DNA of 64,000 nucleotides from Pseudoxanthomonas helianthi (GTDB taxonomy: Bacteria; Pseudomonadota; Gammaproteobacteria; Xanthomonadales; Xanthomonadaceae): NCBI RefSeq assembly GCF_017939625.1, contig NZ_JAGKTC010000001.1, positions 838,519 through 902,518 on the forward strand, given 5' to 3'. Below are positions 17,053 to 29,438 of this stretch, piece after piece. Each line of letters opens with the position of its first letter. Position 1 is the stretch's first letter. The notes beneath the pieces are model-generated. The model saw nothing but the letters and a program-made list of their open reading frames with translations, made no database searches and was not told the DNA's origin. Position numbers and translations under genes: made by a program.

Positions 17053-19947
17053 TCAATCGAACTTGTACACGTACTCCAGCGACACTTCGCGGCCGGTCGG
17101 GTTCCCACGGTAGTACACGTAGTCCCCCGCGGCCGGATCGTTGTAGACCTTGTCCGTCAGGTTGCTGACGGCAAAGTTGACGCCCATGTTGTCGGTGATC
17201 TGATAGCCCGCAGTCAGGTTGGCGACCACCTGCGCCGGCAGGTAGCCGTTGCGATCGAAGTTGCCGCTGCGGCGCTGCGGCAAGCGGGTCGCGAACAGCA
17301 TGGCGTTCCACTTGTCCTTGTCCCAAGCGATGCTGGCACGGGTCTTGGTGTGCAGGTCGCTGCCATGGTGCGCACCGTCCTTTCCATCCGACCACGCGCT
17401 GGCCTCCGAAGCGCGTTCGGAGGCCTTCAGCAGGTTGGTGTAGTTGAACGCGAAGGTGAAGTTGCCGAGGTCGGTTTCCCAGCGATAGCGGGTAGACACG
17501 TCGATGCCTTCACGACGCATGCCGGCCTTGTTGAACGGGCCGACTTCCACCATGGTGATGGCATTGTTCGGGCCGTTGCGATGCACGCGCGCGATCATGC
17601 TGGCGCAGTAATCGCCGTCCGGTGCGGAACCGGTGTTCGGGTTCAGGTAGGTCGTGTTGTCGACGGTCTTGCCGGTGATGCAGCCGGCTTCGGCGGCGAT
17701 CACTTCGTCTTCGCCAACGGTGCTGATGGCGTTCTTCAGCTCGATGTTCCAGTAGTCGGCGCTGAGCGACCAGTTGTCCATGACGTCCCAGACGAACCCG
17801 TAGGTGAAGGATTCGCCTTCTTCGTACTCGAGCAAGGGCGAGCCCTGGCTCTTGATCATGATGTCGTACCAGTTGCTGACGGCCGGGTCTTCGTTGTCGC
17901 CGTTGACCGCGATGCAACCCGGCTCGGGGTTGAAGTCGCCGTTCTGGATGCAGCGCAGCGCATCGACGCGCTGCGCCAGGCCTTCGCTGCCCTTCGAATA
18001 CACCTGGTACATTTCCGGTGCGCGGAAGCTGGTGGCATAGCTGCCGCGCAGCAGCAGATTGTCGGTCGGACGCCATTCCAGGCCGGCCATGTAGGTGGTC
18101 TTGGCCTTGCTGACGGTCTGGCTGTAGTCGTCGTAGCGCGCGGCCAGCGTGGCGGTGGCTTGCGACCACAACGGCACGCGGAACTCGGTGCCCACGGCCC
18201 AGCGATTGCGCGAACCATCGCCGAGCAGATAACCGTAATGCGGGGCCTTGTACGGCGTGTTCCACACGTTGCCGGTGGCGCCGCTGAAGACGCCGCTGCC
18301 GACCACGTAGGTGTTCGGGTCGGGGGTCAGGCGGAAACTCTGCTTCGCGGCTTCGGCCGTCGCGGCGAAACCGATCGGGCCGGCCCAGCCTTCGAACAGG
18401 TCGCCGGAGAACGTGAACTGGAACTGGTCCGCCTTGGTGAGGTTGTGGTCGTGGCCGGTGGTGGAAATCTGCTTCCAGATGTCCTGATTGATCGGGGCGA
18501 AGAACTTGTTGAGATCTACCCGGTGGATCGGCTGGCCGCTGGCGGCATCCACGCCCAGTTGCGGCCCCAGGTAGTACTCGTTCATGCGGGCATGCACTAC
18601 CGCCGGGTAGTACTTGTCCAGCTTGAATTCGGAGTGGTTGTACGCAGCATCCCAGTCGAAACGACCCAGCGTGCCCTGCAGGCCCAGGGTCACGTCGTAA
18701 GCGCGCTCCTTGTTGCGGGTCAGCGCGTCTCCGATCTCCCTGCGGGTGAAGAAGCGCTTGCCTTCCACCACCGCGCCGATGCCGGCGTCATACCAGGTCA
18801 CGCCGGGCCAATAGCCCAGGGCGAAGTCGCCCACACTATTGGTGATGGTGTTCGCATTCGCCGATACGGTGGCGTAGCCCTGCAGTTTGTCGGTGAAGTC
18901 GTAGCTGCCGCGCACGTACAGGGACTTGTTGTTTTCGCCGTTGAGGATGGTCCAGTTGTTGAAGAAGTCGCCCTGCGAGCAGTATTTGCCCATGGCCGGG
19001 CCCAGCGTCGAGCCGTTCCACTGGCGATAGTCTTCCAACGTGCTGCCGGTGCCGTAGACCGAACAGTCCAGGCCCGCCGGCGAGATGCGCTGGCCGGTGT
19101 CGGTACGGCTGATGCGCGCGATGTCGTAGGAGGTGTTGTAGCGATTGCCGCGGGCGAGCTGTTCCGCGCTCCATGCCTGGATATTCGCATCGTTCGGGCT
19201 GTTGGTGAAATCGCGTTCGCCGGCGAACAGCGGGTCGCGCTTCACGAACTGCAGCGCATACACCAGGTTCCACTTGTCGCCGCTGGCGCCCCCGGTATAC
19301 GAGAAGTCGAACAGGCTACGGCCGCCGCGGGTGGACGCACCGCCCTTCAGGCGGATTTCGTTGCCCTCGAAGTTTTTCTTCAACACCACGTTGACCACGC
19401 CAGCCACGGCGTCGGAACCGTAGATGGCCGACGCGCCGCTGGCCAGGATTTCGATGCGTTCGATGGCGGCGGCGGGAATGTTGTTGTAACTCTGGAAGCT
19501 CTTGACGTCCCAGATGGGGCCGGTCTGGCCCGGATAGTCCGGGGCGCGATGGCCGTCGATCAGCAGCAGGCTGCGACCCGGGCCCATGCCGCGCAGGTTC
19601 AGCGGATGGGAGTTGCTGGCGGAGCCCCAACCTTCCTGGCCCTGTACCTGGCCAGTGAACTCGGTCAGCGAGGCCAACGCGTCATAGGCGGTGGCGAAGC
19701 CTTCCTTCTTGATCTGGTCGGCGGTGATCACGGTGACCGGCGCCGGTCCCTCGACTTGGGCGCGCTTGATGCGCGAGCCGGTGACGGCGACCGTGTCGAG
19801 GGTCTTGGCTTCCCCTTTCGCCGATTCTTCGTTCTGGTTCGGACCTTGCGCTGGCGCGTCCTGCGCGGCGGCGGGCAGGGCGGCCGCCATCGCCAGGAAC
19901 AGCGCGGCGGCGAGGGGGCTGTATTGCAGTCGGGTGGACGTGGACAT
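17053..19947 (-). CDS. TonB-dependent receptor 3
   Basis: 964 aa. I chose the ATG at 19947 because it matches the paralogue's start (MSTSTRLQYSPLAAALFLAM) and has GGGG nine bases upstream; an in-frame ATG-like start at 20013 lies within the operator region. Same architecture as TonB receptor 2: signal peptide, DTVAVTGSRIKR TonB box-like stretch, plug with NLRGMGPGRSLLLIDGHRA and ASAIYGSDAVAGVVNVVLKK, barrel ending in LEYVYKFD. Outer-membrane importer, probably of an N-glycan or mannoside given the neighbouring PNGase F-like gene. Confidence 0.93.
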   Translation of the reverse strand: MSTSTRLQYSPLAAALFLAMAAALPAAAQDAPAQGPNQNEESAKGEAKTLDTVAVTGSRIKRAQVEGPAPVTVITADQIKKEGFATAYDALASLTEFTGQVQGQEGWGSASNSHPLNLRGMGPGRSLLLIDGHRAPDYPGQTGPIWDVKSFQSYNNIPAAAIERIEILASGASAIYGSDAVAGVVNVVLKKNFEGNEIRLKGGASTRGGRSLFDFSYTGGASGDKWNLVYALQFVKRDPLFAGERDFTNSPNDANIQAWSAEQLARGNRYNTSYDIARISRTDTGQRISPAGLDCSVYGTGSTLEDYRQWNGSTLGPAMGKYCSQGDFFNNWTILNGENNKSLYVRGSYDFTDKLQGYATVSANANTITNSVGDFALGYWPGVTWYDAGIGAVVEGKRFFTRREIGDALTRNKERAYDVTLGLQGTLGRFDWDAAYNHSEFKLDKYYPAVVHARMNEYYLGPQLGVDAASGQPIHRVDLNKFFAPINQDIWKQISTTGHDHNLTKADQFQFTFSGDLFEGWAGPIGFAATAEAAKQSFRLTPDPNTYVVGSGVFSGATGNVWNTPYKAPHYGYLLGDGSRNRWAVGTEFRVPLWSQATATLAARYDDYSQTVSKAKTTYMAGLEWRPTDNLLLRGSYATSFRAPEMYQVYSKGSEGLAQRVDALRCIQNGDFNPEPGCIAVNGDNEDPAVSNWYDIMIKSQGSPLLEYEEGESFTYGFVWDVMDNWSLSADYWNIELKNAISTVGEDEVIAAEAGCITGKTVDNTTYLNPNTGSAPDGDYCASMIARVHRNGPNNAITMVEVGPFNKAGMRREGIDVSTRYRWETDLGNFTFAFNYTNLLKASERASEASAWSDGKDGAHHGSDLHTKTRASIAWDKDKWNAMLFATRLPQRRSGNFDRNGYLPAQVVANLTAGYQITDNMGVNFAVSNLTDKVYNDPAAGDYVYYRGNPTGREVSLEYVYKFD

Positions 19948-20005
19948 AATGGAATTCCCCAAAGCGGTTGACGGGCGGTGTGCGGTTGCCGACGGCGTAT
20001 TGGTT

Positions 20006-20037
20006 CGATCCAACTCTGGATTTGGAACGTTCTAAAT
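20006..20037. promoter_or_regulatory. LacI-type tandem operator, TonB receptor 3 promoter
   Basis: ATTTGGAACGTTCTAAAT (20020-20037) is an 18-bp dyad with one mismatched pair. A degenerate partner (CGATCCAA, CG at 20006-20007) has its centre 22 bp away, the same spacing as in the GH92 promoter. Confidence 0.78.
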
Positions 20038-20050
20038 CCAGGGCCCCGGA

Positions 20051-20195
20051 CCGCCGGTTCCGGTGCTCATTTCGGCACCAGTCATTAGGGATTTGCATTC
20101 TGCGGTGCAGCAATGGTCCAACCAATGGACCAACTGTTGGCTAGAGTTCAGTTAAATCAACTGCTTGCTGAAACACCCGTAATTTCAATGACATG
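20051..20195. repeat. conserved upstream promoter block, copy 2 (TonB receptor 3)
   Basis: Counterpart of 14983-15125, with the same order of motifs and the same TGGTCCA-N5-TGGACCA dyad (20114-20132). Differences are scattered substitutions, so the blocks are diverged duplicates rather than a recent insertion. Confidence 0.7.
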
Positions 20196-20257
20196 TTTGA
20201 CGAACGCGCAAAGTGTGAATTTGCGCAAATACGGGCTTTCGGAAGCCCGGCGCAAAG

Positions 20258-20286
20258 AAAAACGCCGACACAGAGGCCGGCGTTTT
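20258..20286 (-). terminator. intrinsic terminator of the atp operon
   Basis: AAAACGCCG pairs with CGGCGTTTT across a short loop. On the minus strand the stem is followed by TTTTTC. It lies 43 bp downstream of the atpC stop. Confidence 0.85.
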
Positions 20287-20329
20287 CAGGGGGCTTTGCG
20301 CACTCGGGAAGTGCGCATGGCCGGATACA

Positions 20330-20755
20330 TCAGTGCTTGAGCGTCTTGCGCAGGCGTTCCAGCGCCTGCAACTGCACGGTGGCCTCGACCAGCTTGGCCT
20401 GGGCTTCGGCGACTTCCATCGCTTCGCCGCGGCCGGCGAGGATGCGCTCGGCTTCTTCCTTCGCGGCGCGCACGGCGGCTTCATCGATGTCCTGTGCACG
20501 CACGGCGGTGTCGGCCAGCACGGTGACCAGCTGCGGCTGCACTTCGAGAATGCCGCCGGAAATGGCGAAGTCGAGGTGTTCGCCGGCAGGCGTGGTCACC
20601 ACCACCTTGCCCGGCTTCAGGCGGGTGATCAGCGGGGCGTGCTTCGGCGCGATGCCGAGTTCGCCCATTTCGCCTGTGGCGACGATCAGGGTCGCTTCGC
20701 CATGGAAGATTTCCTGTTCGGCGCTGACGATGTCGCAACGGATGGTGGATGCCAT
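20330..20755 (-). CDS. atpC: F1Fo ATP synthase epsilon subunit
   Basis: 141 aa, usual length. The start at 20755 ([19 protein letters not shown]) matches the family N-terminus. An N-terminal beta-sandwich ([19 protein letters not shown]) is followed by a C-terminal helical hairpin rich in Ala/Glu. The protein belongs to the central stalk and damps ATP hydrolysis. Last gene of the operon, separated from atpD by a 58-bp paired palindrome. Confidence 0.96.
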   Translation of the reverse strand: MASTIRCDIVSAEQEIFHGEATLIVATGEMGELGIAPKHAPLITRLKPGKVVVTTPAGEHLDFAISGGILEVQPQLVTVLADTAVRAQDIDEAAVRAAKEEAERILAGRGEAMEVAEAQAKLVEATVQLQALERLRKTLKH

Positions 20756-20773
20756 GTCTTGATTCATTCCTGC

Positions 20774-20831
20774 GTAGGGCGGGTCATGACCCGCCATGCG
20801 TGAACCTGCGGCGGGTCATGACCCGCCCTAC
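20774..20831. repeat. paired GTAG palindrome between atpD and atpC
   Basis: Two exact inverted copies of a 22-bp unit beginning GTAGGGCGGGTCATGACC (20774-20795 and 20810-20831) fill nearly the whole atpD-atpC gap. Each unit is itself a palindrome around GTCATGAC, so the transcript can fold as two hairpins or one long one. The GTAG ends and paired layout match SMAG/REP-type elements of Stenotrophomonas relatives. Confidence 0.85.
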
Positions 20832-20836
20832 CGCTA

Positions 20837-22276
<1,440 letters not shown>

Positions 22277-22303
22277 CTAGATGAATTCTGTTGACCGTGC
22301 GCG

Positions 22304-23167
22304 TCAGACCGCTGCCGCGCCGCCGACGATTTCCGAAATCTCTTGCGTGATCGCCGCCTGGCGGGCCTTGTTGTAGACCAGGTTCAGCGTGTCGATCAGT
22401 TTGCTGGCGTTGTCGCTGGCGGCCTTCATCGCCACCATGCGCGCCGCGTGTTCCGAAGCCACGTTCTCCAGCACCGCCTGGTACACCAGCGACTCGATGT
22501 AGCGGGTCAGCACGTGCTCCAGCACGGTCTGCGCATCGGGTTCGTAGATGTAGTCCCAGTCGTGCTTGGTGTCGAGGTGGTTGTGCGGCGGCAGCGGCAG
22601 CAGCTGGTCGAACGCCGCGCGCTGGGTCATGGTGTTGACGAAATCGTTGTACACCAGGTACACGCGGTCGACCTTGCCGCTTTCGTACGCATCCAGCATC
22701 ACCTTGATCACGCCGACCAGCTGGTCGACGTGCGGCTGGTCGCCCAGGTGGGTGACGCTGGCCAGCATGTCGACCCTGATCCGGCGGAAGAAGGTCGAAG
22801 CCTTCTGGCCGATGGTGACCACGTCGACGCCCGCACCCTTGTCCTGCCACTGGCGCACGTCGCCGAGCACCTTGCGGAACAGGTTGTTGTTCAGGCCGCC
22901 GGCGAGGCCGCGATCGGACGACACGATGATGTAGCCGACGCGTTTGATCTCTTCGCGCTCGACCAGGTACGGATGGCGATACTCGGAATTGGCCTGGGCC
23001 AGGTGGCCGATCACCTGCTTCATCGCGCGCGCGTACGGGCGCGAGGCCTTCATCCGGTCCTGCGCCTTGCGGATCTTCGAAGCCGAGACCATTTCCAGCG
23101 CGCGGGTCACCTTGCGGGTGTTCTGCACGCTCTTGATCTTGGTTTTGATTTCTCTGCCGCCAGCCAT
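22304..23167 (-). CDS. atpG: F1Fo ATP synthase gamma subunit
   Basis: 287 aa. Starts [20 protein letters not shown] with the family's N-terminal helix ([16 protein letters not shown]) and ends with the matching C-terminal helix ([20 protein letters not shown]), which together form the rotor coiled coil. GGGAA lies upstream of the ATG, immediately after a palindromic element. Confidence 0.97.
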   Translation of the reverse strand: MAGGREIKTKIKSVQNTRKVTRALEMVSASKIRKAQDRMKASRPYARAMKQVIGHLAQANSEYRHPYLVEREEIKRVGYIIVSSDRGLAGGLNNNLFRKVLGDVRQWQDKGAGVDVVTIGQKASTFFRRIRVDMLASVTHLGDQPHVDQLVGVIKVMLDAYESGKVDRVYLVYNDFVNTMTQRAAFDQLLPLPPHNHLDTKHDWDYIYEPDAQTVLEHVLTRYIESLVYQAVLENVASEHAARMVAMKAASDNASKLIDTLNLVYNKARQAAITQEISEIVGGAAAV

Positions 23168-23178
23168 TTCTTGTTCCC

Positions 23179-23235
23179 GTAGAGCGGGGCTCGCCCCGCT
23201 GCTGTTTCCGGAAAGCGGGGCAAGCCCCGCTCTAC
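23179..23235. repeat. paired GTAG palindrome between atpA and atpG
   Basis: GTAGAGCGGGGCTCGCCCCGCT and a near-exact inverted copy (differing in the central TCG/AAG region) occupy 57 of the 75 bp between atpA and atpG. It ends 12 bp from the atpG start. Same family as 20774-20831 and 35220-35295. Confidence 0.87.
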
Positions 23236-23242
23236 GATGCTC

Positions 23243-24790
<1,548 letters not shown>

Positions 24791-24818
24791 TGCTTTGGTT
24801 TCCCTGGTGCGGCCGTCG

Positions 24819-24836
24819 CCGGCCGCGGTTCAAATG
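24819..24836. repeat. short GC hairpin between atpH and atpA
   Basis: GCGGCC-6 nt-GGCCGC, a 6-bp stem upstream of the atpA start. It is much weaker than the hairpins at the other atp junctions and has no GTAG end. Confidence 0.5.
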
Positions 24837-24838
24837 GA

Positions 24839-25366
24839 TTAGTTGGCGAGCGCGGTCTGCAGTCGGGCCAGCTTGCCTTTCAGCGAGCCGTCGATGACCA
24901 CGTCGCCGGCATCGATCACCGCGCCGCCGATCAGCGAATCGTCGATCGCCGTGGCGACCTCGACTTCGCGGCCGAAGCGCTGCTTCAACGCGGCCTTGAT
25001 CGCGTCCAGCTCGCCGGCGGGCAGCGCGGCGGCCGAAGTCACCGTGGCCTTGACCACGCGTTCGGCATCGGCGCGCAGTTCTTCGTACAGCGCGGCGATT
25101 TCCGGCAGCTGCGGCAGGCGGCGGTTTTCCGCGACCAGGCCGAGGAAGCGCGCGTACGACTCGCCGGCGCCTTCGGACGACAGCAGGGCGACCGCGCCGG
25201 CGTCGTCCAGTTCCGGATTCAGCAGCAGCGCGGCGACACGCGGATCGGCGGCGATGCGCGCGGACAGACCGAGCGCATCGGACCACGCGGCGAACTTGCC
25301 TTCATCCCTGGCCACCGCGAACGCGGCGCGGGCATAGGGACGTGCGAGGGTGAGGGCCTGGCTCAT
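24839..25366 (-). CDS. atpH: F1Fo ATP synthase delta subunit
   Basis: 175 aa. MSQALTLARPYARAAFAVAR is the typical N-terminal helix contacting alpha. The conserved C-terminal signature is GGAVIDAGDVVIDGSLKGKL. Forms the peripheral stalk cap joining F1 to subunit b. Starts 17 bp after atpF. Confidence 0.96.
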   Translation of the reverse strand: MSQALTLARPYARAAFAVARDEGKFAAWSDALGLSARIAADPRVAALLLNPELDDAGAVALLSSEGAGESYARFLGLVAENRRLPQLPEIAALYEELRADAERVVKATVTSAAALPAGELDAIKAALKQRFGREVEVATAIDDSLIGGAVIDAGDVVIDGSLKGKLARLQTALAN

Positions 25367-25383
25367 CGATCAGGTCGTCCTGT

Positions 25384-25854
25384 TCAGATCTCGGCCGCCA
25401 GCTCGTCGAGCAGCGCCTTGTGGGCGTTGGCGTCGATTTCGCGCTTGAGCAGCTTCTCGGCGCCGGTCACGGCCAGCAGGGACACCTGCTTGCGCAGGTC
25501 TTCCTTGGCGCGGTTCGCGGCGGCGTCGATCTCGGCCTGGGCCAGCGCCTTCTGCCGGTTGGCTTCGGCGATGGCTTCGTTCTTGGCCGCGTCGACGATC
25601 TGGTTGGCGCGCTGGTGGGCCTGTTCGATGATCTCGTTGGCCTTGGCGCGGGCGTGCTTCAGTTCCTCGGCGACCTTCTCTTCGGCCTGGGCGAGGTTCT
25701 TCTGCGCGCTGTCGGCCGCGGCGAGGCCTTCGGCGATCTTCTGCTGGCGTTCTTCGATGGCCGCGATGATGTGCGGCCAGCCGAACTTCATCACCAGCCA
25801 CGCCACCGCGAAGAACGCGAGGCCCTGAATGACGAGAGTGAGGTTGGGTAGCAT
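25384..25854 (-). CDS. atpF: F1Fo ATP synthase subunit b
   Basis: 156 aa. One N-terminal membrane helix ([20 protein letters not shown]) is followed by a long charged Ala/Lys/Glu-rich helix forming the peripheral-stalk coiled coil. AGGAG lies eight bases before the ATG. Typical single-b length; two copies per complex are expected. Preceded by a strong hairpin after atpE. Confidence 0.97.
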   Translation of the reverse strand: MLPNLTLVIQGLAFFAVAWLVMKFGWPHIIAAIEERQQKIAEGLAAADSAQKNLAQAEEKVAEELKHARAKANEIIEQAHQRANQIVDAAKNEAIAEANRQKALAQAEIDAAANRAKEDLRKQVSLLAVTGAEKLLKREIDANAHKALLDELAAEI

Positions 25855-25868
25855 GACTTGCTCCTGGT

Positions 25869-25891
25869 GCCGGCGACAGGATGTCGCCGGC
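25869..25891 (-). repeat. strong hairpin between atpE and atpF
   Basis: GCCGGCGACA and its perfect complement flank a 3-nt loop in the 71-bp atpE-atpF gap. On the minus strand the stem begins ATAGCC, resembling a degenerate GTAG end, so it may be a single-unit member of the same palindrome family. Confidence 0.75.
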
Positions 25892-25925
25892 TATGCCTGA
25901 ATCGCTTGCTCGGTACGAGCCCGGA

Positions 25926-26231
<306 letters not shown>

Positions 26232-26281
26232 CTAGGTGGATGGGAAGGTGAACAGATTTCGTAAAAACAGGATTCGTGAAA

Positions 26282-27718
<1,437 letters not shown>

Positions 27719-27881
27719 TCAGGAAAAGCCCTTCCCTGGACGGGAACTTCCCCGGGATGGGCCGGTCAGTCAGACCAAGGTCTGCCGCTCTACTTCCTCG
27801 TCCGAATGCCCCGCCGCAGACCTTCCCCGAAGCCCCGGCCCCGCCGGGGCTTCTTCTTGCCGGTCTGGACCTGCCCAAAAT

Positions 27882-27915
27882 GCCCGCCATCCCGGCGAAA
27901 GCCGGGATGACGGGC
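27882..27915 (-). repeat. hairpin repeat downstream of the amidohydrolase
   Basis: GCCCGCCATCCCGGC-GAAA-GCCGGGATGACGGGC, a 15-bp stem with one mismatch, 25 bp after the amidohydrolase stop. A cousin occurs at 56088-56107 (ATCCCAGCG/CGCTGGGAT followed by GACGAG). Both share ATCCC...GGGATGACG and look like dispersed REP-type repeats that can also act as terminators. Confidence 0.65.
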
Positions 27916-27940
27916 AAAAGCGAGGGCATTGAACAGGCTC

Positions 27941-29215
27941 TTATGGAGCGGCCTTGACCACCTGTCCGCCCTTCATCACGAAGGCGACCCGGGCCAGCAG
28001 GCCGACGTCGTCCAGCGGGTTGCCGTCGACCGCGATCAGGTCGCCGTAGCGGCCGGGCTGGATCGCGCCGACGTCGCCGGGCCGGCCCAGCGCCTCGGCG
28101 GCATTGACCGTGGCTGCCTGGATCGCCTGCATCGGGGTCATGCCCCACTCCACCATCTTGGCGAACTGCTTGCCGTTGTCGCCGTTGGGATATACGCCGC
28201 CGTCGCTGCCGAACACCATCTTCACCCCGGCCGCGTTCGCCGCCTTGAAGGTCTCGCGCTGCTTGCGACCGATCTGCCGTTCCTTCTCCAGCGATTCGGC
28301 GAACACGCCGTTCTTCTCGCCTTCGGACAGGATGTAATCGTCGTTGTAGACGTCCATCGAGAACCAGGTGCCGTGTTGCTTGGCCAGCTTGAACGACTCG
28401 GCGTCGGCCAGGCTGCAATGCTCGATGGTGTCGGCGCCGGCGCGGATCGCGTCGTTGATGCCTGCGGTGCCGTGCGCATGCACCGCGACCTTCATGCCGA
28501 GCTGGTGCGCTTCCTCGACCAGCGCCTTCATCTCCTCCAGCGTGTACTGCTGCCCGCCGACCGAATCGGTCTTGGACAGCACGCCGCCGGTCGCGCAGAA
28601 CTTGATCACCTCGGCGCCATACTTGCGCAGCTTGCGCACCACCGCGCGGATCGCCTGGGCGCCGTCGGCCACCGCTGGACTGGGTACCTGCATCGACGGC
28701 GGCAACTCGGTGGTGTCGCAGTGTCCGCCGGTCGCGCCGATCGCGTAGGTCGCCGGCACGATGCGCGGGCCAGGCACGTAGCCGCGGTCGATCGCCTGCT
28801 TCAGCGCCACGTCGTCGTAGTTCTCCGAGCCGACGTTGCGCACGGTGGTGAAGCCGGCTTCGACGGTCTTCTTCGAATTCGCCACGCCCACCACGGTCCA
28901 GAAATTGTCGGTGAACTCGAGTTCGCGATAGCCGCTGATCGTCGGGTCGGAAGTCAGGTGCACATGCATGTCGATCAGACCCGGCAGCAGGGTGCGGTCG
29001 CCCAGGTCGATGCGCCGCGCGCCTTCGGGCACCGCATCGCCCTGGCGGCCGACCGCGCTGATACGCCCATCGACGATCACGACCTGCGGCCTGTCGACGA
29101 CGCGACCGCCGACCACGTCGATCATCCGCGCGGCATCGACCACGACGGTATCGGCGGCAGCGGCGGGAAAGGCGCAGGCCAGCGCCAGGACGGGAGCAAG
29201 CAGACGGATACGCAT
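27941..29215 (-). CDS. secreted amidohydrolase (imidazolonepropionase/Xaa-Pro dipeptidase-like)
   Basis: 424 aa from ATG 29215, with GGAG upstream and a signal peptide (MRIRLLAPVLALACAFPAAA). Metal ligands of the amidohydrolase superfamily are present: DMHVHL (HxH), the carboxylated Lys in EVIKFCATGG, His in VAVHAHGT and TIEHCS, and Asp in FGSDGGVYP. Relatives include prolidases acting on Xaa-Pro and N-acyl amino acids. The periplasmic substrate cannot be told from the sequence. Monocistronic, flanked by repeats. Confidence 0.88.
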   Translation of the reverse strand: MRIRLLAPVLALACAFPAAAADTVVVDAARMIDVVGGRVVDRPQVVIVDGRISAVGRQGDAVPEGARRIDLGDRTLLPGLIDMHVHLTSDPTISGYRELEFTDNFWTVVGVANSKKTVEAGFTTVRNVGSENYDDVALKQAIDRGYVPGPRIVPATYAIGATGGHCDTTELPPSMQVPSPAVADGAQAIRAVVRKLRKYGAEVIKFCATGGVLSKTDSVGGQQYTLEEMKALVEEAHQLGMKVAVHAHGTAGINDAIRAGADTIEHCSLADAESFKLAKQHGTWFSMDVYNDDYILSEGEKNGVFAESLEKERQIGRKQRETFKAANAAGVKMVFGSDGGVYPNGDNGKQFAKMVEWGMTPMQAIQAATVNAAEALGRPGDVGAIQPGRYGDLIAVDGNPLDDVGLLARVAFVMKGGQVVKAAP

Positions 29216-29286
29216 GGGCACTCCGGGACGGGATGGTCCGCGCATCATGCTGGGGGCCCGGCTGGCCGACAAGCTACCGACGCGGC

Positions 29287-29367
29287 TGTGGGAGCGGCCT
29301 TGGTCGCGAATGCTTTCGGGAAAATTGGACAGGAGCCAAAGCATTCGCGACCAAGGTCGCTCCCACA
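29287..29367. repeat. paired palindromic repeat with 30-bp arms
   Basis: Arms 29287-29316 (TGTGGGAGCGGCCTTGGTCG...) and 29338-29367 are inverted copies with one difference, separated by 21 bp. Lies between the amidohydrolase start and the lpdA terminator. Same family as the arms at 43552-43710. Confidence 0.85.
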
Positions 29368-29381
29368 ACGGCTATCCCCGC

Positions 29382-29418
29382 AAAACGAACGCGCCGGAAT
29401 CGCAGGCCGGCGCGTTCG
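29382..29418 (-). terminator. intrinsic terminator after lpdA
   Basis: CGAACGCGCCGG (29386-29397) pairs perfectly with CCGGCGCGTTCG (29407-29418), and the minus strand continues with TTTT. It lies 20 bp after the lpdA stop and ends the aceF-lpdA transcript. Confidence 0.88.
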
Positions 29419-29438
29419 GATTTACCGCATTCCCGTGC

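Larger units (their letters stand above)
19948..20329. other. gene-free stretch between atpC and TonB receptor 3
   Basis: 382 bp. It holds the TonB receptor 3 operators (about 20006-20037), the second copy of the conserved promoter block (20051-20195) with its TGGTCCA dyad, and the terminator of the atp operon (20258-20286). No gene was seen. Confidence 0.6.
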
